A stretch of DNA of 64,000 nt from Bacteroidales bacterium. Its GTDB lineage: Bacteria; Bacteroidota; Bacteroidia; Bacteroidales; Rikenellaceae. Location: assembly GCA_910575495.1 (NCBI GenBank), contig CAJTFS010000006.1, forward strand, positions 1-64,000, read 5' to 3'. Position 1 is the stretch's first letter; the number at the start of each line of letters is the position of its first letter. Below are positions 1 to 8,808 of the stretch, piece after piece. Both the position numbers and the translations under genes were made by a program. A model generated the notes under the pieces. The model was not told where the DNA came from and did no database searches. It worked only from the letters and a program-made list of their open reading frames with translations.

Positions 1-288
1 ATATCCTTATCAAGGAAATCTAAAAGCTGAGAGAACACGAATTTTCCGTTATGCATATGCCATTCCACGTTGGTCTGGCAAAGATAATTTCAAATCGGCG
101 CGGTCTCAAAACCTTTGTAACAACCTAACTTTCAATATTTTCAAAGAACTTTTATGATTTTTTAGTGGACACTAATGTCGAAATAAGGCAAACACCGATG
201 TCGGTAATCGCGATTATGGATGGCGGAAACCATCCATAATTTCATAAAATACTTATTTGGGTAATCATCTGTCCCGTTTTTGATTCGA
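1..288. other. Non-coding left edge with a perfect 11-bp hairpin
   Basis: No convincing gene is visible. One plus-strand frame is open from about 2 to 157, but it begins outside the window and its product is unrecognisable, so it is not called. A perfect inverted repeat lies at 213-223 and 230-240 (ATTATGGATGG against its complement, 6-nt loop), followed by a short T run on the plus strand. It could end a plus-strand transcript entering from the left or the minus-strand rteC-like transcript. The AT-rich composition matches the neighbouring accessory gene rather than the GC-rich chromosome further right. Confidence 0.5.
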
Positions 289-1104
289 CTATTTCTCCAT
301 GCGTTCGATTAAGGCCACTTTCAAACTATCGAGAAACGGAGTTTTCGTATTGCGAATCCGCATGTCGCTGAATGTTCGGGAAATATTCTTGTCCAATTCA
401 ATATTGAATACTGTTTGCAAATACTCGACAAGCTGTGTCATGGGGACATTACCGAACACCTTTCTGCTATCGCATGCGAAGATCAATTCGTAAAGATCCG
501 TTTTTTGAGCAGACCATGTAATGCGTACTCTGGGTAGCGACAACGACGACCAGTGGTTCTCCAACCCGTCCAATTCTTTATTCAGATATTCCGTAAGAGA
601 CTCATTTGCCAACAACCGAGCTACGGTGAAATCACAATTGGTCGAAAACATCGGATCGCGTTCATAATAAAATGAATCGAAATAAAGAGCGACATCGGCG
701 TGTCCGCGAAGATAATAGATCGAATCCAGATGGGTAAGCCCTGAACGGTAATAACGGACAAAATCGGAACGTTTGGAGTTATAGCGATTGATGCCTTTAA
801 TCTCATCAATCAAATACGCTCTTTGCGATTCGACGCCTTCCGGTCGGTTCATTTCGATGTTATAAACTTTCCGCCAATAAATCAACCCGGAGCACAAACG
901 GGGTTTGATTTCTTTGAAAAAGTGTATCTCTTCCGCATCATCGTGAAAGGTATAACCGGCAATGAAATTTTTTAATCGGTTGAAGGCTTCGGCATAAACG
1001 AGTGAGGCATCGTACGATTTTTTCATGATGTTCAGATCGGATGACAAAATCGGTTGTAGTTTTTTGTCCATCTCGCATTTCAAATGTTCGATAAATGTAA
1101 CCAT
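289..1104 (-). CDS. rteC: RteC-family protein
   Basis: A 271-residue soluble protein with no signal peptide or membrane segment. Its central part (about residues 110-170, including YYRSG.TH.D, YY.RG..D and the stretch ending DFTVARLLANE) is the conserved core I recognise from RteC. In the CTnDOT family of conjugative transposons RteC is the DNA-binding regulator that switches on the excision operon. The length fits the family. No partner rteA/rteB, excision or integrase gene is in view, so whether it controls a nearby element or is a leftover cannot be told. The gene is clearly more AT-rich than the core genes right of 14 kb, consistent with mobile-element origin. It reads left, away from the B12 operon's 3' end, with about 200 bp between them. 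The family assignment is secure; the function here is inferred. Confidence 0.85.
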   Translation of the reverse strand: MVTFIEHLKCEMDKKLQPILSSDLNIMKKSYDASLVYAEAFNRLKNFIAGYTFHDDAEEIHFFKEIKPRLCSGLIYWRKVYNIEMNRPEGVESQRAYLIDEIKGINRYNSKRSDFVRYYRSGLTHLDSIYYLRGHADVALYFDSFYYERDPMFSTNCDFTVARLLANESLTEYLNKELDGLENHWSSLSLPRVRITWSAQKTDLYELIFACDSRKVFGNVPMTQLVEYLQTVFNIELDKNISRTFSDMRIRNTKTPFLDSLKVALIERMEK

Positions 1105-1143
1105 AGCTTTGTGTTTAGGATTGGTATTTAACAGAATTGCATA

Positions 1144-1177
1144 GAATAAGGCGTGAAATCATTTCCACGCCTTATTC
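1144..1177 (-). terminator. Inverted repeat, putative terminator of the B12 operon
   Basis: A perfect 12-bp inverted repeat (GAATAAGGCGTG at 1144-1155, complement at 1166-1177) lies about 125 bp beyond the btuD-like stop codon and about 40 bp upstream of the rteC-like start. There is no clean U run on the minus side, so termination is inferred from position and stem strength. Confidence 0.5.
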
Positions 1178-1302
1178 GAGCTCATTAAATTATATTATTT
1201 ATTGAATATGCAAAATACACTGGGTATTAGCTTTTTATAAGTAGCATATACCGCATAAGGTAATGGATTTTGAATTTTATTAGGTATTATAACTGCAAAA
1301 TT

Positions 1303-2061
1303 TTATGTATTTGCTTTTACTATTCCGTTGACAGGATCGAACCGCACGCCGTCGTTGCTGAAGAGCCGCTCGATATGGCCGCTGCGGGCCATCTCCGCCG
1401 TCGGGAGACAGTGTAGCTGCGGCGGGTCGATAAGTGCGATGCTGTCGGCGAGCGACAGGGCGATGTCGAGTTCGTGGGTGGAGAACAAGATGCACTTGCC
1501 CTCGTCGTGCGTGAGGCGGGCGAGCAGCGAACAGAGTTCGTAGCGGTTGGGCAGGTCGAGAAACGAGGTGGGCTCGTCGAGCAGGATGATGGTCGTGGAC
1601 TGCGCCAGTGCGCGGGCAATCATAATGCGCTGGCACTCGCCGTCCGACATCTTGTCCATTGTCCGACTTGCGTAAGCCTCCATGCCGACCGAGGCGAGCG
1701 ACCGTGCCACAATCTCCCTGTCGGCATCCTGCATCCGTCCTATCCAATTGGTGTAAGGTGCGCGGCCGATGGCCACCACGTCCTCGCATTTAAGGTTGGC
1801 GATACGCGTGCGCTCTGTCGTGACGAATGCCAGCTTCTTTGCCATTTCGTCGGCTCTCATGTCGGAAATATCACGTCCGTCGAGCAGAATTTCGCCCGCA
1901 TAGCGGCGTTTGAGTCCCGCTATGGCGCGCAGCAGCGTCGATTTGCCCGTACCGTTGCGTCCGATAAGGGCCGTCAGCGAACCTTTCGGAATAGCGGCAT
2001 TCACTTCGCGAAGCAGTGTGCGTTCGTCGTAGCCGATGGAGAAATCGTGCAGTCGTATCAT
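1303..2061 (-). CDS. btuD: ABC transporter ATP-binding protein, cobalamin (BtuD-like)
   Basis: A 252-residue ATPase of the FecE/BtuD type that energises import across the inner membrane. Visible motifs: Walker A GRNGTGKST (about 34-42), signature MSDGE (138-142, a common variant in this family), Walker B IILLDEP (about 158-164) and the H-loop His in STHELD (about 196). The ATG at 2059-2061 is chosen because it overlaps the permease stop as ATGA and gives the usual family length; the frame stays open further upstream but only inside the permease gene. It is the last gene of the minus-strand B12 operon. The substrate is inferred from the cobalamin riboswitch and BtuG/BtuB-like neighbours, since motifs alone do not separate B12 from siderophore or heme transporters. 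Confidence 0.9.
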   Translation of the reverse strand: MIRLHDFSIGYDERTLLREVNAAIPKGSLTALIGRNGTGKSTLLRAIAGLKRRYAGEILLDGRDISDMRADEMAKKLAFVTTERTRIANLKCEDVVAIGRAPYTNWIGRMQDADREIVARSLASVGMEAYASRTMDKMSDGECQRIMIARALAQSTTIILLDEPTSFLDLPNRYELCSLLARLTHDEGKCILFSTHELDIALSLADSIALIDPPQLHCLPTAEMARSGHIERLFSNDGVRFDPVNGIVKANT

Positions 2062-3038
2062 GCCGTAAAGGATTTGTTGCGCAACACCACCCACACCACA
2101 ATCGGGATTCCCAACAGCGCGGTAATGGCGTTTACGGGCAAGGTGAAGAGTTTGGAAACGAGGTCGCAGAGGAGCAGCACCGCCGCGCCCGAAAGAATCG
2201 TGCCCGGCACGAGCACGCGGTGGTCGCCACTGCGGAACAGCATCCGTGCGACGTGGGGCATAGCAAGACCGATAAAACCTATCGGGCCGCAGAAAGCCGT
2301 TACTGTGCCGGCCAGCAGTGTTGTCGAGAGAAACAGCAGTCCGCGCGAGCGGCGGATATTCAGCCCCATAGTTACGGCATATTCCTCTCCGAATAGCAGG
2401 AGGTTGAGCGGCTTGATCGTGATTACCGCCAGCAGTAAGCCGGCGATAACCGACGGCACGAGGACAGCGAGCTGTGGCACCGTCACGTCGCCGAGCGACC
2501 CCATCGTCCAGACGACGAAGGCTTTCAAGGCCTCCTCTTTGCTTAGGTATTGCAGGATTTGCACTACGGCACCCACACCGGACGAGAACATCATGCCGAG
2601 AATCAGGATGACCATGATGTCCTTGATGCGGTGGCCTACAGCAGCGATTACCAGCAGCACAGTCGCAGCTCCCGCCCATGCGGCCGTAGCGATGCCGATC
2701 GTCGACCCCACGCCGGCAAGCACCACGAGTGCCACGCCGAGACTCGCGCCCGAACTGATGCCGAGCACATAGGGGCCTGCCAGTGGATTTCGAAACAGCG
2801 TCTGCATCTGCAATCCGCTGACCGACAGTGCCGCGCCCGCCAACAGAGCCACTACCGCCTTTATCAGGCGGATGTTCAGAACGATTTTAGCCGTAGCCTG
2901 CGGGCAGTCGCCGCCCGTCAGAGCCGCCCACACGTCGCCGAGGGGAATGCGCACCGCACCGACGACCAGATCCAGCAGGAAAAGGCCGACCGTAAGCACG
3001 GACAAAGTGACAAAAAGCATGGCGGAACGCGAACGCAT
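2058..3038 (-). CDS. btuC: FecCD-family permease, cobalamin (BtuC-like)
   Basis: A 326-residue, very hydrophobic protein with about nine to ten membrane segments, typical of FecCD/BtuC permeases. Recognisable family stretches are LRNPLAGPYVLGISSGASLG and, near the C terminus, GPIGFIGLAMPHVAR, the loop that contacts the ATPase. It starts directly after the binding-protein stop and overlaps the ATPase start by 4 bp, so translation of the three genes is probably coupled. It would form the inner-membrane channel for corrinoids delivered by the BtuF-like protein. Confidence 0.92.
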   Translation of the reverse strand: MRSRSAMLFVTLSVLTVGLFLLDLVVGAVRIPLGDVWAALTGGDCPQATAKIVLNIRLIKAVVALLAGAALSVSGLQMQTLFRNPLAGPYVLGISSGASLGVALVVLAGVGSTIGIATAAWAGAATVLLVIAAVGHRIKDIMVILILGMMFSSGVGAVVQILQYLSKEEALKAFVVWTMGSLGDVTVPQLAVLVPSVIAGLLLAVITIKPLNLLLFGEEYAVTMGLNIRRSRGLLFLSTTLLAGTVTAFCGPIGFIGLAMPHVARMLFRSGDHRVLVPGTILSGAAVLLLCDLVSKLFTLPVNAITALLGIPIVVWVVLRNKSFTA

Positions 3039-4178
3039 CTATTTCAGCCGTTTGTAATAGACGAACGGTTCCTCCACCAGTTCGGGGTGGAATATCTTCA
3101 CCAGATCGCGCAGCAAGAGGTCGGGATGCACGACTGCTGATTCGAAGTAGTCGTTGCCTCCGGCGGCGTTGGTGCAGGCGTTGTTGTTATAGACATCGCC
3201 GTTCAGGAAGCAGCGCGTATCGACGAACTTCGGGCAGGCGGCTTTCACTTCGCCAAGCGTGTTCGCCATACCCACGTTCAGCCACATATCGGCAGCCGAC
3301 GCGAGCAGATAGGCTTCCTCCATGTCGATAGGCGTCGAGGCGTTGCCCATGTTCTTCTTGTAGATGTAATCGCCGCCCGCATCCTTAATCAGCCGCACGG
3401 CATAGCTTTCGGTCGAGGGCATGAACCACGAATCGCCGTAGGGCATGTTGAGCATCACCGACGGCGCGTCGAGGGTGTTCTCCGCCACCCGCTGTTTCAG
3501 TGCATTATAGCGGACGGGGATTTCCGCGAAGACCTTTTCACCCTCCGCACGTTTGCCGACGACCTCCGAGAGTACTACCAGCCACTCGGCTTTGCCCAAC
3601 GGCGACTCTTCGAGGTAGTCGCCGACGTAGAGGAACGGGATGCCCAACTCGCGGAGCTTCGGCTCCATGCCGCTGGCACCGTTCACGCCGTAGAGCAGCA
3701 CGAGGTCGGGATCGAGCGACAACAGCAATTCATAGTTGATATTCCCTTCGTAGCCCACGTCGCCGATGCGGTCGCGGCGCGCCTGAATGTCGGGATTGGA
3801 GATGTAGTCGATGCCCGATACGCCGACCACGCGGTCGACCTCGCCTATGGCGTCGAGCATGGCGATATGGGTCGAGGACATCGCCACGATACGTTCGGCA
3901 TCGCCTTCAAGCACCTGTCCGTCGAAGCCCTCGGGAGCGGTTTCGCCGTCGCGGGCGATGAATAACTGCACGGCGATGCCGTCCGCGCCCTGCCACGGAT
4001 TCGTGACGGTGAGCAGTACGCTTTGTTTGCTGTCGGCCCCCTGAATGTCGAATCCCGAAGCGTATTCGAGCATGTAGACCGGCTTGTCAAAATCTTCGAG
4101 CGAAACGCTCTTGCGACCACAGGCCGCGACGACTATCGCGCACAGAGCGACTACCGCCAACTGAATCCATCGTTTCAT
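3039..4178 (-). CDS. btuF: Periplasmic cobalamin-binding lipoprotein (BtuF-like)
   Basis: A 379-residue helical-backbone binding protein (PF01497 type): AERIVAMSSTHIAMLDAIGE followed by VVGVSG and LSLDPDLVLL are the usual first-lobe motifs. The N terminus is a lipoprotein signal ending VVAACG; the residues after the Cys are not acidic, unlike the surface lipoproteins upstream, which fits a periplasmic location. The ATG at 4176-4178 is preferred over the one 7 codons upstream. A start near 4298 is excluded because it would place the terminator hairpin at 4207-4243 inside the gene. It would hand corrinoid to the BtuCD-like transporter. Confidence 0.88.
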   Translation of the reverse strand: MKRWIQLAVVALCAIVVAACGRKSVSLEDFDKPVYMLEYASGFDIQGADSKQSVLLTVTNPWQGADGIAVQLFIARDGETAPEGFDGQVLEGDAERIVAMSSTHIAMLDAIGEVDRVVGVSGIDYISNPDIQARRDRIGDVGYEGNINYELLLSLDPDLVLLYGVNGASGMEPKLRELGIPFLYVGDYLEESPLGKAEWLVVLSEVVGKRAEGEKVFAEIPVRYNALKQRVAENTLDAPSVMLNMPYGDSWFMPSTESYAVRLIKDAGGDYIYKKNMGNASTPIDMEEAYLLASAADMWLNVGMANTLGEVKAACPKFVDTRCFLNGDVYNNNACTNAAGGNDYFESAVVHPDLLLRDLVKIFHPELVEEPFVYYKRLK

Positions 4179-4206
4179 AGTTCTTTTATTCGTTTTCATT
4201 CGGTTC

Positions 4207-4243
4207 AAAAAAGGGGGAAACGGGGCTGTTCGTCCGTTTCCCC
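4207..4243 (-). terminator. Intrinsic terminator between TonB receptor and btuF-like gene
   Basis: On the minus strand a perfect 10-bp stem (GGGGAAACGG with CCGTTTCCCC, 10-nt loop) is followed by six Ts. It sits about 170 bp after the receptor stop and about 30 bp before the btuF-like start, so it should reduce read-through from the surface genes into the ABC transporter genes. No second riboswitch is recognisable around it. Confidence 0.8.
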
Positions 4244-4412
4244 TCGATAGCATGGGCGAAAATCCGATTAAGTCGTTATGGCAAATAACACTCTGCAACT
4301 AATCTCTAATCAGTCTTTCGGCTTTCGTCCATACAAAACACCGCAGCGAATAATCTTTTACGAAGAAGGTTTGCAAAGGTTTCCGCGATGAAAAGGGACG
4401 CTGCCGTTATCT

Positions 4413-6545
4413 CTATCTCTTTTTACCCCATTTGGGCCGTATATCGAGGAATACCTCGAAATTCATGCGCGGCATGGGACGCGAGAGCACCGATTCGTAC
4501 TCTTCGTTGAAAAGGTTCTTTACGGCTACCTTGACCGAGAAATCCGACCAATGCAGCGAAAAGAGTTTTTCCAGCGATACGTCGCTCATGTAGTAGGGCA
4601 ATACGCGCGAGATCTTGCTTTTCATGTCGTTGTCCGAGGTAGTGAAACGCTCGCTGTAATAGCACCACTTGTAAACGAGACGCCACGATCGGTACGACAA
4701 TCGGCCTGTCGCCGAAGCGGAGTATTCGGGGATATAGACCAACTGTTTGCCGATCGCCTTGTCGGCCCAGTCCACTGGGTCACCGTTGTTGATCGAGGGT
4801 GTCCACGAAAACGAGACGTCTGCGCCCAACTGCCAGTTCTTCGAGAGCCGCACCGTCGCATCGGCTTTCAGTTCGACGCCGTACGCGTGTACCTCCTTGA
4901 CGTTCTTCGGCGTCCAGAAACCCTTGAACGTCGGCAGCCACACGATCCAGTCGTCGATATACGAGTCGAACCACGTCGCCGAACCGTTGAGCGAATAGAT
5001 GCCCTCCTTACCCACGGCGAACGAAAATCCGGCGTCGTAGGTGAACCCCTGCTCCTTTTTCAGATCGGGATTGCCGCCCGGCAGGAAGTAGAGGTCGTTA
5101 AGCGTCGGAAAGCGATAGTTGCGCGATACGGAGGCTTTGACTACGATGCTGCCGCGTTTCGAGACCACATAGTCGGCGAAAAAGGCCGGAATGACGGGCG
5201 ACCACTCCTCGCCGTACATCTCTTCGCGCAAGGCCACCGACACTCCCAACCGGTCGGTCGGCATCCACTTGGCCGAGGCATAGGCCGATACTTCAACGCG
5301 CCCCTTATCATATCCCACGACCACTTTCTTGTTATTTCCCTGCGCCAACGACTGCGAATTGAGTTCGAGGACATTCTTGTCGCGGCTCTCCACGAAATGC
5401 TGGTGCACCGAGACATTCGCCATGAAGAGCCATTTCTTGCCGATGTAGTATTCACCCTCAGCCTGTCCGTACAACGTGTTTATCTTGCTGCGCGAGCGGA
5501 TCATCTCCGCCATCGTGCCGTTGCCTTTGTCCTTCGAGAAATCGTAGCCCTGTCCCGTATGGATATAGCCGGCGCGCAAGCCTACTTTGTAGTTGCCGCG
5601 CAGCCGGTCCCACGACAGAATGCCGCGAAAGGTCTGCTCCGTCTGCTCGTTCACGTATTCGTCGTCCGAGCGGTGATCGACCGACAGCATCGGCACGCCG
5701 CGCTTCGAGTCGAGGAACCACGCCTGCAATCCGAAGCGGTCGCCGCGGCCGGTATTGTAGTACACCTCCTGCAAGATGTGAAAATCACGGAACGCACCGC
5801 ATTTGTTGCGTTCGGTAGGATAGTAGGTGCCGACGATTTGGTGGTCATCGTCATAGATATTCATCTTCTTGTTGTAGTTCCTGTACTTGAAATCGTTGTC
5901 GGAAGATGAATAGACCGCACGGGTCGAGACCTGCCAATGCTTGTCGCCGTAAGTCAGGCGCAAAAATTCGTCGAACGTCTTGAACGACCCGACGCCCTGC
6001 ACGTATTGCAACCCGAATCCGTCGGCTTCGGCGGGTTTCGTGGAGAGTTTCACGGCACCGCCCAGTCCGCCGCCCGTCTCGTTGACCGACGAGGTGCCGT
6101 GCAGCAGCGAGGCGTCGTCGATGAAGTAGGAGGGAATCATCGAAAAGTCGGTCATGCCGAGCATCGGCGAGTTGATGCGCATGCCGTTCCATGTTACCTG
6201 CGTATGCGAGGGCGACGTACCGCGGAACGCTACGGTCGAGAGCGAGGCGCGACCGTACTGCTTGACGAAGATCGAGGTATTGAACGTCAGCACGTCGGCC
6301 ATCGAAAGGGCGATATTCTCTTTCAGCACCGTCGAATCGAGTTTGGTCTGCTGCATACCGATTTCTTTCATCGGCCGCCGCGCCGTAACGTAAACCTCCG
6401 GAATCGGCTGGACGAACGACGGATTGTCGTTCCACCAGCCTTTGCCCGATCTTGCGGGCGGTTGCCCGTCGCTCTTCGACTTTTCCTGCGCGAAGCCGGA
6501 GAATCCGAGAAGCAAGGCGAATAGGAATGCCGTCAGTTTCTTCAT
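4413..6545 (-). CDS. btuB: TonB-dependent outer-membrane receptor, cobalamin (BtuB-like)
   Basis: A 710-residue protein with a cleavable signal peptide (ends GFSGFAQ), a plug domain (about 50-160: PEVYVTARRPMKEIG, then the ADVLTFNT and FRGTSPSHTQVTWNGM type motifs) and a beta-barrel ending in the aromatic-rich NLFNEEYESV region near the C terminus. The length is near that of E. coli BtuB-like receptors and short for SusC-type receptors; no N-terminal CarboxypepD_reg extension is seen. It lies directly downstream of the surface lipoproteins. In B. thetaiotaomicron BtuB works with the surface lipoprotein BtuG, so this receptor probably pairs with the BtuG-like protein encoded at 10640-11722. 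Confidence 0.9.
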   Translation of the reverse strand: MKKLTAFLFALLLGFSGFAQEKSKSDGQPPARSGKGWWNDNPSFVQPIPEVYVTARRPMKEIGMQQTKLDSTVLKENIALSMADVLTFNTSIFVKQYGRASLSTVAFRGTSPSHTQVTWNGMRINSPMLGMTDFSMIPSYFIDDASLLHGTSSVNETGGGLGGAVKLSTKPAEADGFGLQYVQGVGSFKTFDEFLRLTYGDKHWQVSTRAVYSSSDNDFKYRNYNKKMNIYDDDHQIVGTYYPTERNKCGAFRDFHILQEVYYNTGRGDRFGLQAWFLDSKRGVPMLSVDHRSDDEYVNEQTEQTFRGILSWDRLRGNYKVGLRAGYIHTGQGYDFSKDKGNGTMAEMIRSRSKINTLYGQAEGEYYIGKKWLFMANVSVHQHFVESRDKNVLELNSQSLAQGNNKKVVVGYDKGRVEVSAYASAKWMPTDRLGVSVALREEMYGEEWSPVIPAFFADYVVSKRGSIVVKASVSRNYRFPTLNDLYFLPGGNPDLKKEQGFTYDAGFSFAVGKEGIYSLNGSATWFDSYIDDWIVWLPTFKGFWTPKNVKEVHAYGVELKADATVRLSKNWQLGADVSFSWTPSINNGDPVDWADKAIGKQLVYIPEYSASATGRLSYRSWRLVYKWCYYSERFTTSDNDMKSKISRVLPYYMSDVSLEKLFSLHWSDFSVKVAVKNLFNEEYESVLSRPMPRMNFEVFLDIRPKWGKKR

Positions 6546-6551
6546 AAGGAA

Positions 6552-6588
6552 AGTAAACCGCCTACGGCCCGTAAAGGTCGCAGACGGT
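6552..6588 (-). other. Hairpin between L-domain-like gene and receptor gene
   Basis: The 54-bp spacer holds an imperfect stem of about 12 bp (minus strand AAACCGTCTGCG with CGTAGGCGGTTT, two G-U pairs). There is no following U run, so it is more likely an mRNA-processing or stability hairpin than a terminator. Confidence 0.4.
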
Positions 6589-6599
6589 TTTCGAAATGG

Positions 6600-8789
6600 T
6601 TATTCTTTCTTGTATTTTCCATTCTTCATGTCCTGCCATGTCGGACTATAGGAACAATCCTCGTGGACGAACCATGTTTCGTCCGATAATTGTCCGACAA
6701 CAGGTGCAAAGGCACTGAAATCCGTAACCGAACACCCTTCGATATGTACGGATCCGATCTTTGCGATGACAGGAAGTGCGATTCGTTCCAGAGGGGCGGC
6801 CGGTGTCATTCCCGGACCGTTTTGGTGGATCTGGAAAATCCCATCCACCTCTTCGAGTAAAGGCAGTGACAGCTCTTCCAAATACGACATGCCGCCGCCC
6901 AGCCCGAGGTCGAGGGTAAAGCCGGCGCCGCCGATCTTCCGCAGTTTAGGAAGATGCAGACCATCGTAGCTTGTAAGCGCGCAGGAGCCGTACAGGGCTT
7001 CCTTGTAATACTTATCGTTCGCCCCCGCCTTGTAGTATGCCGGATCGGCGGCCGTACCGATCTCCTCCAATTCAGGCATATCGATAGCTGCGTAAATATT
7101 GGTACTGTCGAAGTAAAGTTGGCCGCCAATCTTGCGCAGGACGCGGAAGTCGCACGCCGTTCCGCTATCGTCGCTGACGTTGTCGCTTACGGCCAGATAA
7201 CCACCTACTTCGATAAGTTTCGGATAACCGATCTTTTCGACATCGTTCAACAGGTTGCCGCCGACCTTTTCGAGCTGGGGCGTAGAGATCGTCGTTTGAG
7301 GACCGTTACTGAACGAAACATCGCCCCGGACACTCTTCAGCGAAGAGAACGAGCAGTCCATTCCGGGTACATAAACGAGTCCTGCAAGCTCTTCGACGCC
7401 ATCAACCTTGCCCAACAGTTTGTTGTACCGCAGTTCGAGCGTTACATCCGCCTGCACAGGCAACGTAAGCGTTGTAATAAGATTCATGTTGGTAAGCAGG
7501 AGCCGGCCACCGCCCGAGAAAGTCGTTTGGGAAAGATTCAGCGGATCGGGCACTTTACTTAAGTTGACAAGCTCGATGCCTTTTACCTTGATTCCGTTCA
7601 GAGAAGGTATCTCGCGAAGTTCTGCGAACGCAGAGAGGACGATCGTGCCGTCCACTTCCGACAGAGAGTTCATGTCGATGGTCTTGACGCCCGTATTCAT
7701 CGCCATGCCGCCGATAGAGGTGGCGTCGGTGTTGGCGATAAGCTGAATGTCGCCGCCCACCTCGGAAAGCACGGGCAACGAAATCGTCTCGAACTCGTAT
7801 GGAATCGTCGGCAACAGCACAGCTCCGGCCGAAGTCAGCGCTTCGAATTTCACGGCGTTGAGTTTCGCAAAGTTCTTGATGTTGATTTTACCGCCGACAG
7901 ATGCAAGTGCTTTCATCTCGACAATAGTCATATCGCCGCCTGCCTTCTCCTCGTTCGAGCCCTGCAACTCGAAATCGCTGCCGACTGTCGCCAAAGCGGG
8001 CGTCGTTACCGACGTAAGCGCCGCCGAGCGCATGACCAGCGAACCGCCGATTGCCGTCAGTTTCTCGGCTTCGAACCACTGCAATTTGTCGTTGCATATC
8101 GTTATGTCGCCCGCAATCTCTTCGAGCGATCGGAGGCTCACATAGTAGAGTTCGGGAGCGGTAGACGCCGCCTCGGTCGAGCCGATGTGCAGGCCGCCAA
8201 TCTTCACAACATTTTCCAGACCGTCCAGTGTCGTGCCCTTATAGGTGTCGTTGATGACGATGTCGCCTTCGACCTGCGTGAGTGCCGAAAGCGCCTCGAT
8301 GTTTGTCACGGAGTTGTCTCCGCTCGCCTCGCCGACGATAAGGTTGCCCTTGATGATCGTCACGCCTTTGTCGGCGAATGCCTTGACCTCGGCATCGGTT
8401 TTAAGCACGACATCGCCCTCTTCGCGGATATCGTCTTTTACGACGAGGTATTTGTAGTCGTTCGTCCGACCGTTGTAGGAGGTCACGCGGAACTGACGTT
8501 CGGTATTCCAATCGGTGATTTCGGCCGGATCGGGCATGATCGTCGCCGACGGCGTGTACTTGAATTCGGCCGCAGCTCCGTCGAGCGATACGTTGTAGGG
8601 AACCGTTACGGTAATGTCGTTCCCTTCGATCGCCGCAGCATAGGAGGTTTCGCCGACGGTCAGCACCACCGATGTGATGAAGTTGTCGTCCGCATCTTCA
8701 GGAATCGGATTGATCGGATCGTCATCGCTGCAACCGGCCAACATCAGAAAACCGACGGTGACCAACAATAGCATTTTTTTCAAATTCAT
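6600..8789 (-). CDS. Surface lipoprotein with L-domain/leucine-rich-like repeats
   Basis: A 729-residue protein starting at the ATG at 8787-8789, with a lipoprotein signal ending MLAGC followed by SDDD, the acidic signature that sends Bacteroidetes lipoproteins to the cell surface. After an N-terminal beta-sandwich-like segment (about 30-125) the rest is a long series of irregular repeats of the form L..L..VGG.I.I.... and S.P.LE.VGGDL, as in receptor L-domains and other solenoid folds. It lies between the PKD-like gene and the TonB receptor in the riboswitch-controlled operon, so a role in capturing or presenting corrinoids is plausible, but no function is recognisable from sequence. Confidence 0.8.
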   Translation of the reverse strand: MNLKKMLLLVTVGFLMLAGCSDDDPINPIPEDADDNFITSVVLTVGETSYAAAIEGNDITVTVPYNVSLDGAAAEFKYTPSATIMPDPAEITDWNTERQFRVTSYNGRTNDYKYLVVKDDIREEGDVVLKTDAEVKAFADKGVTIIKGNLIVGEASGDNSVTNIEALSALTQVEGDIVINDTYKGTTLDGLENVVKIGGLHIGSTEAASTAPELYYVSLRSLEEIAGDITICNDKLQWFEAEKLTAIGGSLVMRSAALTSVTTPALATVGSDFELQGSNEEKAGGDMTIVEMKALASVGGKINIKNFAKLNAVKFEALTSAGAVLLPTIPYEFETISLPVLSEVGGDIQLIANTDATSIGGMAMNTGVKTIDMNSLSEVDGTIVLSAFAELREIPSLNGIKVKGIELVNLSKVPDPLNLSQTTFSGGGRLLLTNMNLITTLTLPVQADVTLELRYNKLLGKVDGVEELAGLVYVPGMDCSFSSLKSVRGDVSFSNGPQTTISTPQLEKVGGNLLNDVEKIGYPKLIEVGGYLAVSDNVSDDSGTACDFRVLRKIGGQLYFDSTNIYAAIDMPELEEIGTAADPAYYKAGANDKYYKEALYGSCALTSYDGLHLPKLRKIGGAGFTLDLGLGGGMSYLEELSLPLLEEVDGIFQIHQNGPGMTPAAPLERIALPVIAKIGSVHIEGCSVTDFSAFAPVVGQLSDETWFVHEDCSYSPTWQDMKNGKYKKE

Positions 8790-8808
8790 AATTTTATATA
8801 GTTTCTGG

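Noticed and set aside
4200..4412. Second cobalamin riboswitch upstream of the btuF-like gene
   Set aside because: No B12 box or core segments are visible; only a terminator hairpin.
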